Assembly (NCBI RefSeq): GCF_009017415.1
Contig: NC_092405.1
Coordinates: forward strand, 3,224,001-3,288,000
Length of the DNA: 64,000 nucleotides
Reading direction: 5' to 3'
Origin: Aspergillus flavus
Lineage: Eukaryota; Ascomycota; Eurotiomycetes; Eurotiales; Aspergillaceae
Of this stretch, positions 34,461 through 47,290 are shown piece after piece. Each line of letters starts with the position of its first letter. Positions within the stretch are counted from its first letter, which is position 1. The notes beneath the pieces were generated by a model, which made no database searches, had not been told where the DNA came from, and was given only the letters and a program-made list of their open reading frames with translations. Position numbers and translations under genes: made by a program.

Positions 34461-37400
34461 TTCATCTTTTTTACCTCACCCCCTTTACTCCTGGCAACAC
34501 TGTAGTAGTTATTTCTTCTATGTTTAGAAAGTTGTGTGGGTAGTTAGAGCTGCCTTATTTTTTTAACCTGCTCTCCAACCACAGCTAACCCTTAATAGTC
34601 ACATACCTTTGCGCCCCGCCTGTAGTGGAATACAGGACTGGCACAAGAATCTGGGATATTTGGGGAATATCTATCTCTCAATATGTGAAGCCCATAATAG
34701 GTACTGAATACTTATCTTTTCCTTTCAATTATTCTATCTCTTAGACTTCTGTAATCTAAGTGATTGTATAACAAGGTATCCAGGTAGTTTTAAGAATCTA
34801 TACTCCAGGTGCTGTAGTAGTAAGGATATATTTTCCTCTATTACTGTTCTCTCCCATAGAACGGGGAGATAGTAGATTCACAGTTAGTACTCTTCTTAGA
34901 TCATGATGTTCCTTAACCTCCTCGAAGATTAAAAGAAACATGGCAAGACCCGCAAGACTCAGAGACTATGCTGCCTCCTTTTATAGTGACACTATTGTAT
35001 ACATCTGATCTCACTCAAATCACTTCTTTTCATTGCCTGGGCGAAGATAACACTCTTAGTGAGAACCATGATGGCTTATCTATTCCACACGTCTTTGAAG
35101 GGTGAGGGTATTTTGTACTCACCATAAGTCTTCTCCTCTCCCTCTCTCTCCAGTTGCTGTCGTCCTCCCACTTCCTCGTCATACATTGATCTAGTGCATT
35201 CTCGGTTGCAGCTCTTCCTTACCAAGTGACGACACATGTATCATATATTCACTCCTGTACAGACTCGCTGTCGACGCTCCTTTGATGAACATTATTCAAG
35301 TCTGTGTTGTTATATCACAGACGATGGCGCATTAGCTAGACATATTGATATATTTGCAAAGTCCAAAGCCTCTCTATGAAGCAACGATCAGTACCTTATT
35401 ATGGATTTAACATTGGTTGTATGTTTATTGTGGGCAGTAGTTGATCAAAGATCCTGTGTTATTACGAGGCAATGACACAAAAAGGTCTTCCTTAACGTCA
35501 ACTATGGAACGACTACAGAGGTATTCGTAGGAGATAGCAGATCCGCTTAGAACAAGACGTAAGAGATAAACAAGCTCGCACAAAGGATCATAGAGCTCTA
35601 CAAGAGATATCTATCGAATGAAAATTTGACACCGATTGTGTGACACAGGTCGAAAGTGTTAACATAAGCTCATCTCCAACAGAATCGAAATCGAGTATAT
35701 AGATTAACATCTGCAGGCCAAACATAGCTCATCCATGTGCATGCAATAATAAAAGGCTTGGGGATGTACCGATCCAAGCTATGTTAAGTGAAGTTCTTCT
35801 TTGGTTCGACACATAGTTTCTATTACAAGAAGCACCTTAGTAAAATAGATTCTAGGTTACATTGAACCAAGAGCGGTATACTCCACAGTGGGGGATATAT
35901 GATAACACAAGGCTAAACCAACTATTAGTAGTGGTATTTTGGTTAAGTGGGGTTTGTTACCACATAGCAGTCTACGTTCTCTACTTATCAAAGTGGTATA
36001 TTAAGACTAATAGGTAAGTTGTGTTCGCATGTGATGCCGGGGTGTATGGAGCTCTGGGTTTTCACGATGGTTCATGACATTTTCTATATAACGAATAGAA
36101 ATTGATCACGGCGGCAACTTGCTAACTCGCTCGAGACAACCGAGTCATCGTAGCTTGTTCATGTTCTGTACGGAGTAAGGTTTGATTATTAATCTAGATA
36201 CTCTTCCAATATAGTGTTTTTGGAGTGATGCACGAAGCATTGTTGATTGGAGATGAGGTTGGATTCTGAATGCGAAATGTCAGCCAGCTGCAGTCAATTC
36301 AACTAAAGTGGTAAATGGACGATCGATGCCACTTTCATTGTTTGATAAGGTCGGCGTATCTTAGAGATGGGAGATAAAGGGATGTTCTTTATATTGAGGT
36401 TGCATTATAGCGGGAAGATGCCTGGTGAAAGCCCCAGGCTACGAGATCATGTGCCAATGGGATGATCTGCCTTCTGATGCTGGTCACCGTTACACCCTCG
36501 TTTCATCGTTTAGTACTCCATATTTAGTCTATGACAACCACGATAGAAGATCTGTGGAATCTTTGGAGGTGAGATCTGACCATGCCTTGTTTCTTTATTT
36601 TTCTATTCTTATTCTTTTCTGTTTTTATTTATATTTTTTCTTTCTTTTCTTTTTAACGTTCAGAATCGATGCTGCTTAGACTAGCATTCAGTACACGGGA
36701 TGCAAGTTGCTATTCTCGACATTTATGGTCCACAGTTCGTCCGATTCTGAAACGACAGTCGCTAACTTTCGGGGAAGTGCTTACCCGCTCTCGTCTCAGC
36801 GACCGTGAGACACACTCCCCAGGATATGCTTGCCTCATGACGCAGAATGAAAATGACTCGTGTGGCTGAGGAAGATGTATGTTTCCCCCTTTATTGGCCT
36901 TATTCAGGATATGACTTTGAACCTGTACCAGACTGATAAAATACCCCTGAGGCTCGGATGTGTATGATGTCACCTTTCAACCTCCTATCCCCAATTTGCG
37001 ACCGACCCAAATATCGGCCCCAGACCAACGCTTTAGCGTCTCACTAGTCAGGAACGGGATCCAGCAACGGCCAATCTTCTGCGTTGGCCCCAATTCCGTC
37101 TTTCTCTCATTTGCAAGTCAAATCTTCCGGTGAAACCACAAACTTTTGTTTCAGGTCAATCCACACCGTTACGATTCCTGCTTTATCATAGGGCAAGCGC
37201 CCGATACGGTGCCTCCGAATGTTTAGAATGGCCACCCCTGTTCGCTGGGACCGAACGAACGACGGAGTACTTTGCTGACAATACCCCTGGAGATCAGCAA
37301 TAGCAAAGAATGGGGCCAAGTGGAGGCCCAGGGAAACCGTCGGGCACTGCCTCTCTTGGGCGCTGGCTAGCTGAGAAAACCCAAGACGCTCACGTCTCTG

Positions 37401-39041
37401 AGTGGATGTCCCACTGGCACACGAGACGTCGAAGAAAACTGCTCCAGTCCTCTGCTAATTATCCGTCATTTATGGAGGTCCTGCGAAGGTTGTGATAGGG
37501 AGGAAGGGGAATCGACATCCCAGCCCCCCGCGCTTGTAAGTTTGCTCTAAGTGGTTCCCGGCTATTGGGGCTCCATCTGCAGTCTGATAGAGGGGACGCT
37601 AACTTTTCTAATGAAATTTCCTTGAGATGATCTTGCTCCTTATCGATTAACCCCTCCCTGCAGAGTTTGGTTCGGACGATTGGCATTAATTTCGAGAAGA
37701 AAAAGGAAGCGCAATAGTCATGGGAATAAGAAGATAGAATTTAATAGTTCCATGATCGGTTCTTAGCGACCCAACGGCCAAAGTCGACTTCGGTTCTTGG
37801 GTCCGAGAAATAGGTAGAAGACTAACATGCAGAATTAAGTAGTTTATCAGATAGGGGCGAAGGCAAGCGAAATGAAGAAAAAAATTTAAAGCAGATGAAA
37901 AGGGCAACAATCAAGGACAATCGCGATTGGTGATTGGGGCAAATTTGACTAGACTTACTGACATTCCCCAGCGAATAGACCACCTGCTGTTGAAGTCACT
38001 CGGCTCTTTCACTAAATACTATCGCTTTGTTTAAAACCACTTCCTCCTCTCCCTTTCTTCATTCCCACCACATCATCCGACGGCGTTGACGTCCTTCCGC
38101 TCCTTTATTTTTCAGAAGGATTGTATCCTTTCTGTCTTGTCTTGTTTTCCAACACTCCTTTTGTCGCTCCTTCTCCACAGTCTCTCGTTAAATCTGTTGA
38201 TTTGTGTTATTTCTGCGGTCGTGATCTGACGGTACGATCTACTTCGAACTCCCTGGTTTATTTATCATTCCAGTCCAGAAAACATGGCTAATGAAAAACG
38301 AGGTTACCAGATAACCGATTTAAAAGCCCTGGATTCCCGGTGAGATTCCAGCATAACTATCGGATTATCTCCATCAAAGTCAAGGAATCGATCGATCGAC
38401 AGCCACCCTAAGAATCCCTGCGGATTTCCAAAAAGGGTATGTCTACAATTTCCCTCTCCTTTTTCATTTTGCCCCTCGGACTTTTTCACTCTCTTCACAC
38501 TCCAATGTAATATCGGTTCTATATATACTCTCTTCTTCAAAGCTCCAGCCCTAAACACCCTCGTGTAATCCATCCCATATGGCGCGTAAAAAGAGGCTGC
38601 GCGCCGACGAAGCAAGGGGAATTATGTCTTGACCCCTTGCTCCAGACAACCAGCCACTGGTGTTGAAGAACCATGATGTCAGAGGATTGTCCTGCTCCCA
38701 GTTCCTGGATTGCTTACCGTCCTTTATTATATGTGGAGCTGGTTTCAAAGGGTTGAAGTTATGCGCGAACTTGCTTTGCCTCTGTTGTTATTGTTCATGA
38801 TGCATTTCTATGCTCCCCACCATCGCGCCGACTATACTACTGTGTAGTAGCCAGCGGCGCCAGGCCTCATCGGTTTCCTTCATTACTCCGAACTTTACTT
38901 TATTCTGTTATATGATTCCTGATCATTGACCCTGGTGACGCTATAGCCGATTCCCTTGCTCGTGACAGCAGAAAGTCAATTGTCGCTCCTTTTGAAGCCC
39001 ACTCTTGCCGCTCTTTTCGAGAGCGATCGATCTTAAGCATC
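34461..39041. other. AT-rich gene-poor region, right part, with DUF1996 leader
   Basis: No protein gene supported up to about 38 kb. A sequence at 34662-34755 is a diverged copy of 43112-43178. A TACGGAGTA 9-mer lies at 36169-36177. From about 38035 the plus strand turns pyrimidine-rich and looks like the promoter and leader of the DUF1996 gene. It includes two short ATG frames, 38284-38343 (19 codons, good start context AACATGG) and 38579-38632 (17 codons), that could act as upstream ORFs. Confidence 0.45.
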
Positions 39042-40633
39042 ATGCGCCAAACTATGAGGCTTGACGTCGGCCTAGTGATGTGCCTAGCTGCCTTCTCAGG
39101 CCTGGCTGAGGCGTTCTGGCGTCTCCCATGCCGTGGAAGAGCTGGTTTAGCCCGTCTCGATCCCTTGATGGACCCCGGAAAGGATTCGTACCATGTGCAT
39201 GCAATTCATGGACCGGACAGTCAGTTTGCCAAATTTACTCCATGCTGGCCGATTATACTGAGTGATGATAGGCTTCTCCATGACCGCCGATATGGATTCC
39301 CTCAGGGATAGCAGCTGCACTTCGTGCGCTGTCACCCAGGATAAGTCGGCGTACTGGCACCCCGCTCTGTACTTCATGCACGAGAATGGTGATACTGAGG
39401 TTGTCGATCAAGTGGGAGGCATGCTTGCGTATGTATCTCGTTCCCTCAAGACCGAGAGGAGTCGCTGACGTGGTTCCTTACTCGAATAGTTACTACCTCC
39501 TTTACGGAGACAACGTGACCGCATTCCCGGAAAACTTCCGCATGATCGCCGGTGACACCTTCAAGCGCGACTTCAAATGGCCTATTCCCGACCCTCCCAC
39601 GTCTGAATGGTCCGGAGAACAGGAATCGCAAGCTGCTCTTCGCCAGAAGGCCATCGGCTTCAACTGCTTGAACTACAACAAAGCAGCTGAACCCTCGCTT
39701 GGTCGACACTTCTTGCCTAACAAGACCTACCTCGACGAGCACTGTACCGATGGTGTTCGCTTTGAAATCATGTTCCCCTCTTGCTGGAATGGCAAGGATG
39801 TTGACTCTGATGATCACAAGTCGCATGTCGCTTACCCCTCCACGGTGATGGATGGAACATGCCCCGAGGGCTACGACACTCGTGTCGTTTCTCTTTTCTT
39901 TGAGACCATTTGGGATACTTACGCGTTCAAGGATAAGAAGGGCACATTCGTAATTTCCAACGGTGACCCGACTGGCTTCGGTTACCACGCGGACTTTATT
40001 CACGGCTGGGAATCTGGCGTCTTGGAGCAAGCAGTGAAAAGGTGTACCAATCCTTCTGGCCGCGTTGAAGATTGCGACGTATTCGACATTCAGACCGAGG
40101 CTGAACAGCGGAAGTGCAAGTTTGAGGTTCCCACTCTTTTGAAGAATGAAGATGTTTACTCTCACAAGGGTGGCCTTCCTAACGACCTCGTCGTCGAGTA
40201 TGGACCCGCCTATGCTAGTCCCATTTCTTACACTACAGCCACGGCCACTCAAGCCCCCGGCGCCTCGGTGTCAGCCTCGGTGTCCGTATCGATCGGCTTA
40301 TCCATCGACTTGCCAGGCATTGTGGCTGTCGAGACTTCGACCAGCTCTACCACGACACCCACGTGGACACCTACCCCGACAACCTCTTATATCGAAGGGG
40401 ATGTGACCCAGGCGATTGTTTACGTCGAACGGGAGGTCACTGTTCTAGTGGACGGACAGGGCAACCCTCTTGCAACGCAGACTGGAGGTCTGGAGACCGT
40501 TTCAACTGTCATGTCGACCACCACCAGCATCATCTCTACCGTTGTTACTACACCCACTGCTTCTCCTGCCAAGAGAGATCTCCACGAGCACAAACATGCT
40601 CATGGGCATCATCGCCATGGCCACCACCACTAA
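39042..40633 (+). CDS. secreted DUF1996 protein with His-rich tail
   Basis: Family function is unknown; members are secreted fungal proteins. Exons are 39042..39219, 39272..39428 and 39490..40633 (introns 52 and 61 nt), 492 aa. The joins give HAIHGPD|SFSMTADMDSL and GGMLA|YYLLYGDNVTAF, both family-like. The signal peptide covers roughly residues 1-24 (ending GLAEA), and mature protein starts FWRLPCRGRAGLARLDPL. The DUF1996 domain spans about 35-330, with CTSC, NCLNY, MFPSCWNGKDVDSDDH and HGWESGVLEQA. A Thr/Ser-rich region (about 350-470) looks like an O-glycosylated linker. The last residues are His-rich (HEHKHAHGHHRHGHHH), a possible metal-binding tail, preceded by an AKRD Kex2-like site. 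I see no GPI signal. The ATG at 39054 would shorten the signal peptide by four residues and also works. Confidence 0.93.
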
Positions 40634-43600
40634 ATGTAAACCCCTCGGGTGGTTCAAATGAAAACTAGCAAGACAGATGGGCGCAGCTAGGATTCCTTAA
40701 TCGGAATCTTTCCGTCTTTGCCTATCATTCCTATAACTGTCTCGTGCTCTCAAGTTCATACTTCTCATTCATCGAGTCCGGCACGAGCATTGTGCTTTGC
40801 TCCAAATCTTACTCCAGGAGACTTTACTTCTTTCGTTTATAGTTTCCTTCACATTGTCAATGTCTTATCCCTGTTAGTTGGTTGTACATGCTACTCTTAT
40901 CTGCTTCTTTTATCCTTGAGGGAACAGCTGAAGCGCGAGATCTATTTTGTTCTTCTCTTGACGAGAGTCCGGATGAGCTCTGTTAAATAAAAACCAATGA
41001 ATACGTCCTGGAGAACTCCAGACTGGCCACGCCCTTGTACGATTATGCTATTTACAATTGCACTTCGCACGCAGGAAGTATGTATGATACCTTTTGTAGC
41101 ATTTAATGCTGTCCTTTCTTCAATTGATTCAACATAGCGAACATGAATCGTATGCATCATATTAGCAGTAAAAGCTAACCCCGTACTTAGCCTGTGTAAA
41201 TAGGAACAGAATGAGCAAGTCTGCTCATGCCTGCATATTCTCATTGAGTAGGATCATCAGGGAAGAATATCGTAAGATTTTGACAAGGGTCAATTTAAAG
41301 AAGAGGTTTCAGTTCTGATGACAATTTATATGATGGACAGATATCTCTTTGCCAACTTTAGTCTGTGTATCAGCCAGACAATAAAGTTATGATATAGTAC
41401 AAGGATGTCTTCCTTTATTGATAATATTAGATATTAGAATCCAGATTCCCTTGGCTATGGTCTGGGTTTTAATGTTATTAATCCTTTCTTAAATGCTGTC
41501 GGACGTGTAAAGATAGCATTTTTGAGAAAGCAGGATAAACGTGCAATAACAGTAATCTTCTTCCTATTATCCCAGTTTATTGAGACCGCGACCAAGTTGT
41601 AGCAGCTGAGCTTTTAAGGCTGTTATAATGTTGGGGAAATTACTACCGTGTGGACTAATACTGAGGGTGTAGATATTGCGACGTTTTGCTTGAACTGCTG
41701 TACTTAGAAGCCCATTAGATCTAGTAGCAAGATGATAGTTGCCTTTTCTTTCTCTTTTTTCTTTTTTAAAAATAGAAAGACACACCATTCCCCTTGTATG
41801 AAGAGTATTCTGTTGTATGGGAAAGGGAATCGGTATGACGATACTTAGTATTAATAGTCTGACGACCGCTTTGCTCTGTATAGGAATGAGAAGTAACAAT
41901 CCGAATCAATAGAGGTTGCATATATCAAACTAGCAAATTATCATCTATGTCTTAGACAAGTTCCCTAACCCATTTCTTTCTCATAGACACCAGTCTAGAA
42001 CCCGCGGGGCCTCCGTGCTTCAAATATAGATAGATCATTAGCTACAATATATATACAATACCCTGGTGTTATATTGCTAATCAATATTCCTCAATCTGTC
42101 TGATATAGTTATAATAATAGTTTTGTAACGGCGTTTACCTTAGGCAATGATTACGCTGCCGCCAGCGAAGCGCCGACTGCCCAAATACAGACCTTAGGCA
42201 ATTCGTTCTATTTTAGCCCTAAGATATTCTTCCTTGCAGTCCTGGACGTTTCCAGTCTCCCTGATACTATATATCATAGCTCATTGGCCTATGGCACCCT
42301 GAAGATATACCACTAATTTCTTAGATTATGGACAAGGCACGACTTTAATGCCATTCGGATGTTAGTCCAGTGGGATTGACATATACTGGAAGGGTGTTTG
42401 CAGTTCAAATCGCCTCTAATAATTCTGAGACAGTATATGAAGGTTTAAGTTTACTACAACCGGTAAACCCCAGTTGGGTCTACCATGACTTTTGCCTCGA
42501 GGATTGCTTATATCAAGCTTTATTGAACGAAGATAACCATTAAAGCCCTCGTGTATACCAAAGGGGGAAAATGTATGCTATCTAGAACAGTTTCTACAAT
42601 CTTGTACCCTATCCGCATGCAGGAGGGACATCTTTACTCTTTTCGGGTAACCACTAGAGTTTACGGACTAAATCGACGATCAACTTAACTACATATACCC
42701 GAGAGCCCCATGATGACCATCAATCCCCTCAGTTTCAGCCACCGAACTCTACACCAATGGCACACACTCGAAGGGTTCTGACATACAGTACGTCAGCTTG
42801 TTCATTTGATGGTACCGTGTGGTTGATAAGCTTTTATTCCGCCATTGGCTGCTGTGGGTGGTTTTGATGGATTGAACTATGCCGTTAGGGCGTTTATCTT
42901 TTGCTGACACTGTGGGATACCGACGGGAAGAAGTCAACGGACCATGGATACAAGGTTCATGAAGGGATTTTCCGGGGTAGTATGTATGTACCTTGCCATT
43001 TTGGTCATGTGGCGTTGGGGTTCTTGCCGTTGAGGAGTGATAGGGTTTTATTCCTTCTTCCGGGCATTGAACGAAGGAGGCGTCGCGGAAGGTTTGCGAC
43101 ATGATGAATACGGGGAATCTCTATCTCCCACTGTGTGAATGATTGTCTCCTCCTTCCAATTGTTGGACTTCTGTGATTCAACCATTCGGAATCGGACGCT
43201 CACCTGTTCTGGGCCACTGGCAGCGCTATTCCCGATTGGGAAGTGGATTCCAAGCTCCCATTGTGGCTGCCATGCCGAAATGTTACCTCTGGATCTGAAG
43301 CTGTCGGTTAGATTCCGTTACGTACTCACTTGGGTTAGTTAGTCGCTACCCACATGAGAAGCATATGAGAAGAATAGGAAACAAGGCAATTGTTGTCCAT
43401 GCTATCATGGAGTCACGCTAATGTAGCACGGAAGTTACGGTTTCGTATACCACAACTTATCATCGGTTTCTGCCGTCGAGATTACCTTAAAGAATAGATA
43501 TGATTAGCCTGTTGGTGAGAAAACTCTAAGATATCCGATTTCTCTAAGGAGTAAAGGTTGCTGCCTGTGGGCATGTTGGCGGCGGAAGGCTGAGTAGAGC

Positions 43601-45591
43601 CAAGCTCTGTTTAGACGCGGGAAGATTCCGTAATTAACTAGGGGCGCCCCCTAAAACTAAGTGGGATAGCTTCATGGTATGTATGCGATAAACACCGGAT
43701 CTCCTATGGGCTCTGATAGGGAGGACATGGTGATGCTCATTTCGAGCACTTACTAGTAGTAAAGGTACAGACAGCATCATATATTGTATTATAGAAGCTG
43801 TTGAGTTGTTGGGCATGCGTTTTTTTTTTTTTTTTTTTTTTTTTTCTTTTAGGATATGCAGACCATTCGACCGAGAATAAAATGCCTCGAGCGTCACCCG
43901 CGGATCGGTGAGGTTATCTTTTACTCCGTATTGGAGTGTTTCTCATCTTGGCTCGACGTGCGAATCACAACCTCACAGAAGAATGAGCTCCACTGATGCT
44001 GGTCGTGGACGTTACTAAAACCAAAGGCTAGCGACTGCACGCGACTGGAGAAAGTTCGGAACGTCAACGGATTGAGCGGAGGACTTTCCCTAAGAAATCC
44101 TAAGGTGTCAATGACAATAACTTTGGCTAGTATCACCGGAAACTATAAAATAACTGATTATTTTTGTATAGCATTTACGGAGCATAACAAATATTGACTA
44201 GGCCGTTGGCTCTCGCGAGCATCCCTGCTGCAGGAGTGGTTTTCTAGAAACCGTCGGACACGGGCCGATGAACTTTGAAGTTCCGAGCCGGTTCGAACTA
44301 GACGGCGGAAAACTACTCCTGACGCGCACACAATTCATAATGTATGACGTTGGAGGGAAGAGGAAAGATGAGTAGGGAAAACAAAAATCCAAAATAATAG
44401 TGAGAACGCACATGGCCAGAGAATCAAAATTTTCAGCGGAGCCTCTAGGGCCGAAGTGGAGCGAAGCCACCGTGTGCAGCAAGGATCAACCAACCACTGC
44501 GCCAAAGTTGACTGTAACCAAGGCTCTCGACTAGCCCTCACACCACAGCCAAAAAGTGCCTCATTCATTCCAACCCATCGCCACCAGGGACTCAGGACCA
44601 GAACGACACTAGGTTAATTCTGTGCCTAGTGCACAGCCTATGACGATATACTGGTAGGTGGAGGCAAATCGGAATGCGAATTTGACTTTGCGCCTATCAC
44701 TTTGTTCGCTATAGTTAGTTCTTCCGTGAAAGATGGAGCCAAGAGGTGAAAGATGGGGAACCTCTCGGACCTTTGGGGGATCAACTAATCAAATCAAAAG
44801 TGGAGTCGACAAGGAAGGCTACATCGAGGCATAGGGTTGACATTAATAAAAGAAAAGGAAAAGAAAAATGAAGCGCAGCGTGACGATATCATAAATACTC
44901 ACTTTCGCCCCTCCTCTGAGGCCAATCTTTCTCCAACTTCACATCAAATTTCTCCTTCCAGATTCTCCCCTCCCCTCTACCTTCTGCAGAAACCCTCTCC
45001 TGCATCTGCAGCTTGAGGTGTTTGCTTCTTTTTGCGTTAGGCTGTACCCGACAGCAAGACCTCAGTCTATGTCTTACGCCTATCCACTTTGTTGATAGCT
45101 CGAGAAAACAAGCAACGAAAAACAACAGATTGAATTCTGTAATACTGATCGCTTCGACTGTTCTGTATCTTGTATCGCCGTATCGATAGGTGCAGTCATC
45201 TCTCCGTGTGCGACAATCACCCAGCGGTTTCTCGAATTCGACGACAAAACTCGACAACCCATTCGCGACTTTGGACCCGCAGGAAGTGTACCAACGGCAG
45301 TCAACCTGACCAGCAGTAACATCGCCAGACCTTGACTTCGAACCCGAAGGAATCCCAACAGCAGCCAATCTGTCCAACAACAGCCCCGTCACCGTTCGCA
45401 CCAGACCCGGAACGAATCCATAAGCCCTTATGCAACCGTGGTTATAATTGATTCAGTTAGACCATCCGATCTAGGTACTCCCACGCGGTAACATTGCAGC
45501 ACGGCAGCCGACCCGGTATCCCTTTTTTGAATATTGTGTTGCCCTTTGCACCATTCTCGTACACTGACACCCATTGCAATTACCTGCCACA
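40634..45591. other. gene-poor spacer, about 5 kb
   Basis: No gene supported. It holds a T26 run (43820-43845), a TACTCCGTA 9-mer (43922-43930) and a repeat at 43112-43178 related to 34662-34755. A possible tRNA-like A-box/B-box pair near 42361-42412 does not fold. The 170-codon minus frame at 44889-45401 lies in the leader of the permease gene and looks like chance. Confidence 0.45.
43820..43845. repeat. T26 homopolymer
   Basis: Twenty-six consecutive T followed by CTTTT, in a non-coding spacer. Confidence 0.9.
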
Positions 45592-47290
45592 ATGGCCGAC
45601 TTCGACATAGAAAAGAAGCCGAATGTGAATCCGGCATCGAAGAGTGAGAATGCGTCAGGAGCTGATGATTCCGACGCCCTCAGGTTGGCTGAGATGGGAT
45701 ACACACAGGATTTGCAGCGCAATTTCTCAATACTCTCGCTTATTGGTATTGCGTTTTGTATGTCCAATTCCTGGTTCGGTATTTCTGCATCCTTGATCAC
45801 TGGTATCAGTTCTGGAGGCACCGTCCTTATCGTTTACGGGCTGATCTGGATCGGCTTCATTTCAACCTGTGTGGGGGCCTCGCTTTCCGAACTGGCCAGT
45901 TCCATGCCCAATGCCGGTGGTCAATATTTCTGGGCCAATGAACTTGCGCCTAAGAAATACGCACGATTCGCATCCTATTTCACCGGCTGGTTTGGGTATG
46001 CTGGTGCCGTTTTTGCCTGTGCTAGTGTCGCGCTCAGTCTTGGGTCCGCTGGAGTAGGAATGTGGCAACTTGGCCATCCCGAATTGTATGCTTTGGAAGC
46101 CCTAACCTCCCTTTAGATGTATCCTTTTGTGTATGTTGCTGACTCAAAGATAACAGTGTTCCGGAGCCATGGCATACTGTGGTTGCTTATCAACTCATTA
46201 ACTTCTTCTGTTATCTCTTCAACTGCTGGGGTAAAACGCTGCCTGCAGTTGCAAAGGTCACCCTTTACATCTCTCTACTATCCTTCTTCGTGATTTTGGT
46301 TACGGTGCCCGCCTGTGCCAAGACTCATGCTAGTGGAGCATATGTGTTTGGTCATTTCGTCAATTCCACTGGATGGAAGTCGGACGGTATGGCTTTTATT
46401 GTTGGGCTGATCAACCCAAACTGGATCTTTGCCTGTTTGGACTCTGCGACCCACCTTGCGGAGGAGGTACCACAGCCTGAGAAAAACATCCCCATCGCCA
46501 TTATGGCCACGGTTGGCATTGGCTTTGTCACCGCTTGGTTCTACTGTATCTCCATGTTCTTCAGTCTGAATGATCTGGACAAGCTCTTGAACACAGCCAC
46601 TGGTGTGCCCATCTTGGAGCTTTACTACCAAGCGCTTGACAATGTGCCCGGTGCCATCGTGTTGGAGACATTGCTGCTCGTCACCGGAATGGGATGTCTG
46701 ATTGCGTGCCACACTTGGCAGTCTCGCCTCTGCTGGGCTTTTGCTCGTGACCGTGGTATGCCTGGACACAAGTGGCTTTCTCAGGTCAACCACACTCTCG
46801 ATGTGCCTCTGAACGCCCACAACGCCAGCTGCTTCCTCGTTGGTGTTCTCGGACTGCTCTATCTTGGCTCCTCTACCGCTTTCAACAGTATGGTGACCGC
46901 CTGTATCACCCTTCTGTACATTTCGTACTCCTGCCCCATCGTGTGCCTCTGGTATCGCGGTCGTGACAACATTAAGCACGGTCCCTTCTGGCTTGGAAAG
47001 TGGGGTGCCTTCGCCAACATTGTCACCATCCTATGGACCATCTTCTGTCTTGTTATGTACTCCTTCCCATCAACTATGCCGGTGAACACAGGCAGTAAGT
47101 CTTTCTTACCTCTTACAAACCTGATTAGACTTTTCCGCTGACTTCCCTCACAGACATGAACTATGTCTCGGCCGTATATGGTGTTGTGATTTTCATTGTT
47201 CTTTGCGATTGGTTCGCTCGCGGCAGACGCGTATACAAGGGCAGTGTCAGCGCCGTTGAAGGCCATGGCGCGTCCGAGGACTCTGAGTAA
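45592..47290 (+). CDS. choline/GABA-type permease of the amino acid-polyamine-organocation superfamily
   Basis: A plasma-membrane transporter. Exons are 45592..46085, 46157..47094 and 47154..47290 (introns 71 and 59 nt), 522 aa. The joins give GHPE|FVPEPWHTVVAYQ and PVNTG|NMNYVSAVY. The hydrophilic N-terminus (about 38 residues) ends in LAEMGYTQDLQRNFSILSLIGIAFC, the usual start of this group. About 12 hydrophobic segments follow, with the signature SELASSMPNAGGQYFW in the second and third helices and EEVPQPEKNIPIAI after the sixth. The C-terminal tail is short, charged and acidic. The sequence is closest in character to the Hnm1 choline transporter and GABA permease branch, but the substrate cannot be fixed from sequence. 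The start has a good context (CACAATGGC). The 233-codon antisense frame is a shadow. Confidence 0.88.

Noticed and set aside
39446..40252. 268-codon minus-strand frame
   Set aside because: Antisense shadow of DUF1996 exon 3.
42361..42412. tRNA-like A box (TTAGTCCAGTGGG) and B box (CAGTTCAAATCGCC)
   Set aside because: The sequences before and after do not form an acceptor stem and no anticodon stem is visible; probably chance or a very old relic.
44889..45401. 170-codon minus-strand frame upstream of the permease
   Set aside because: Overlaps other small frames in the probable permease leader, with no recognisable domain or splice support.
46278..46979. 233-codon minus-strand frame
   Set aside because: Antisense shadow of the permease gene, with no domain-like content.
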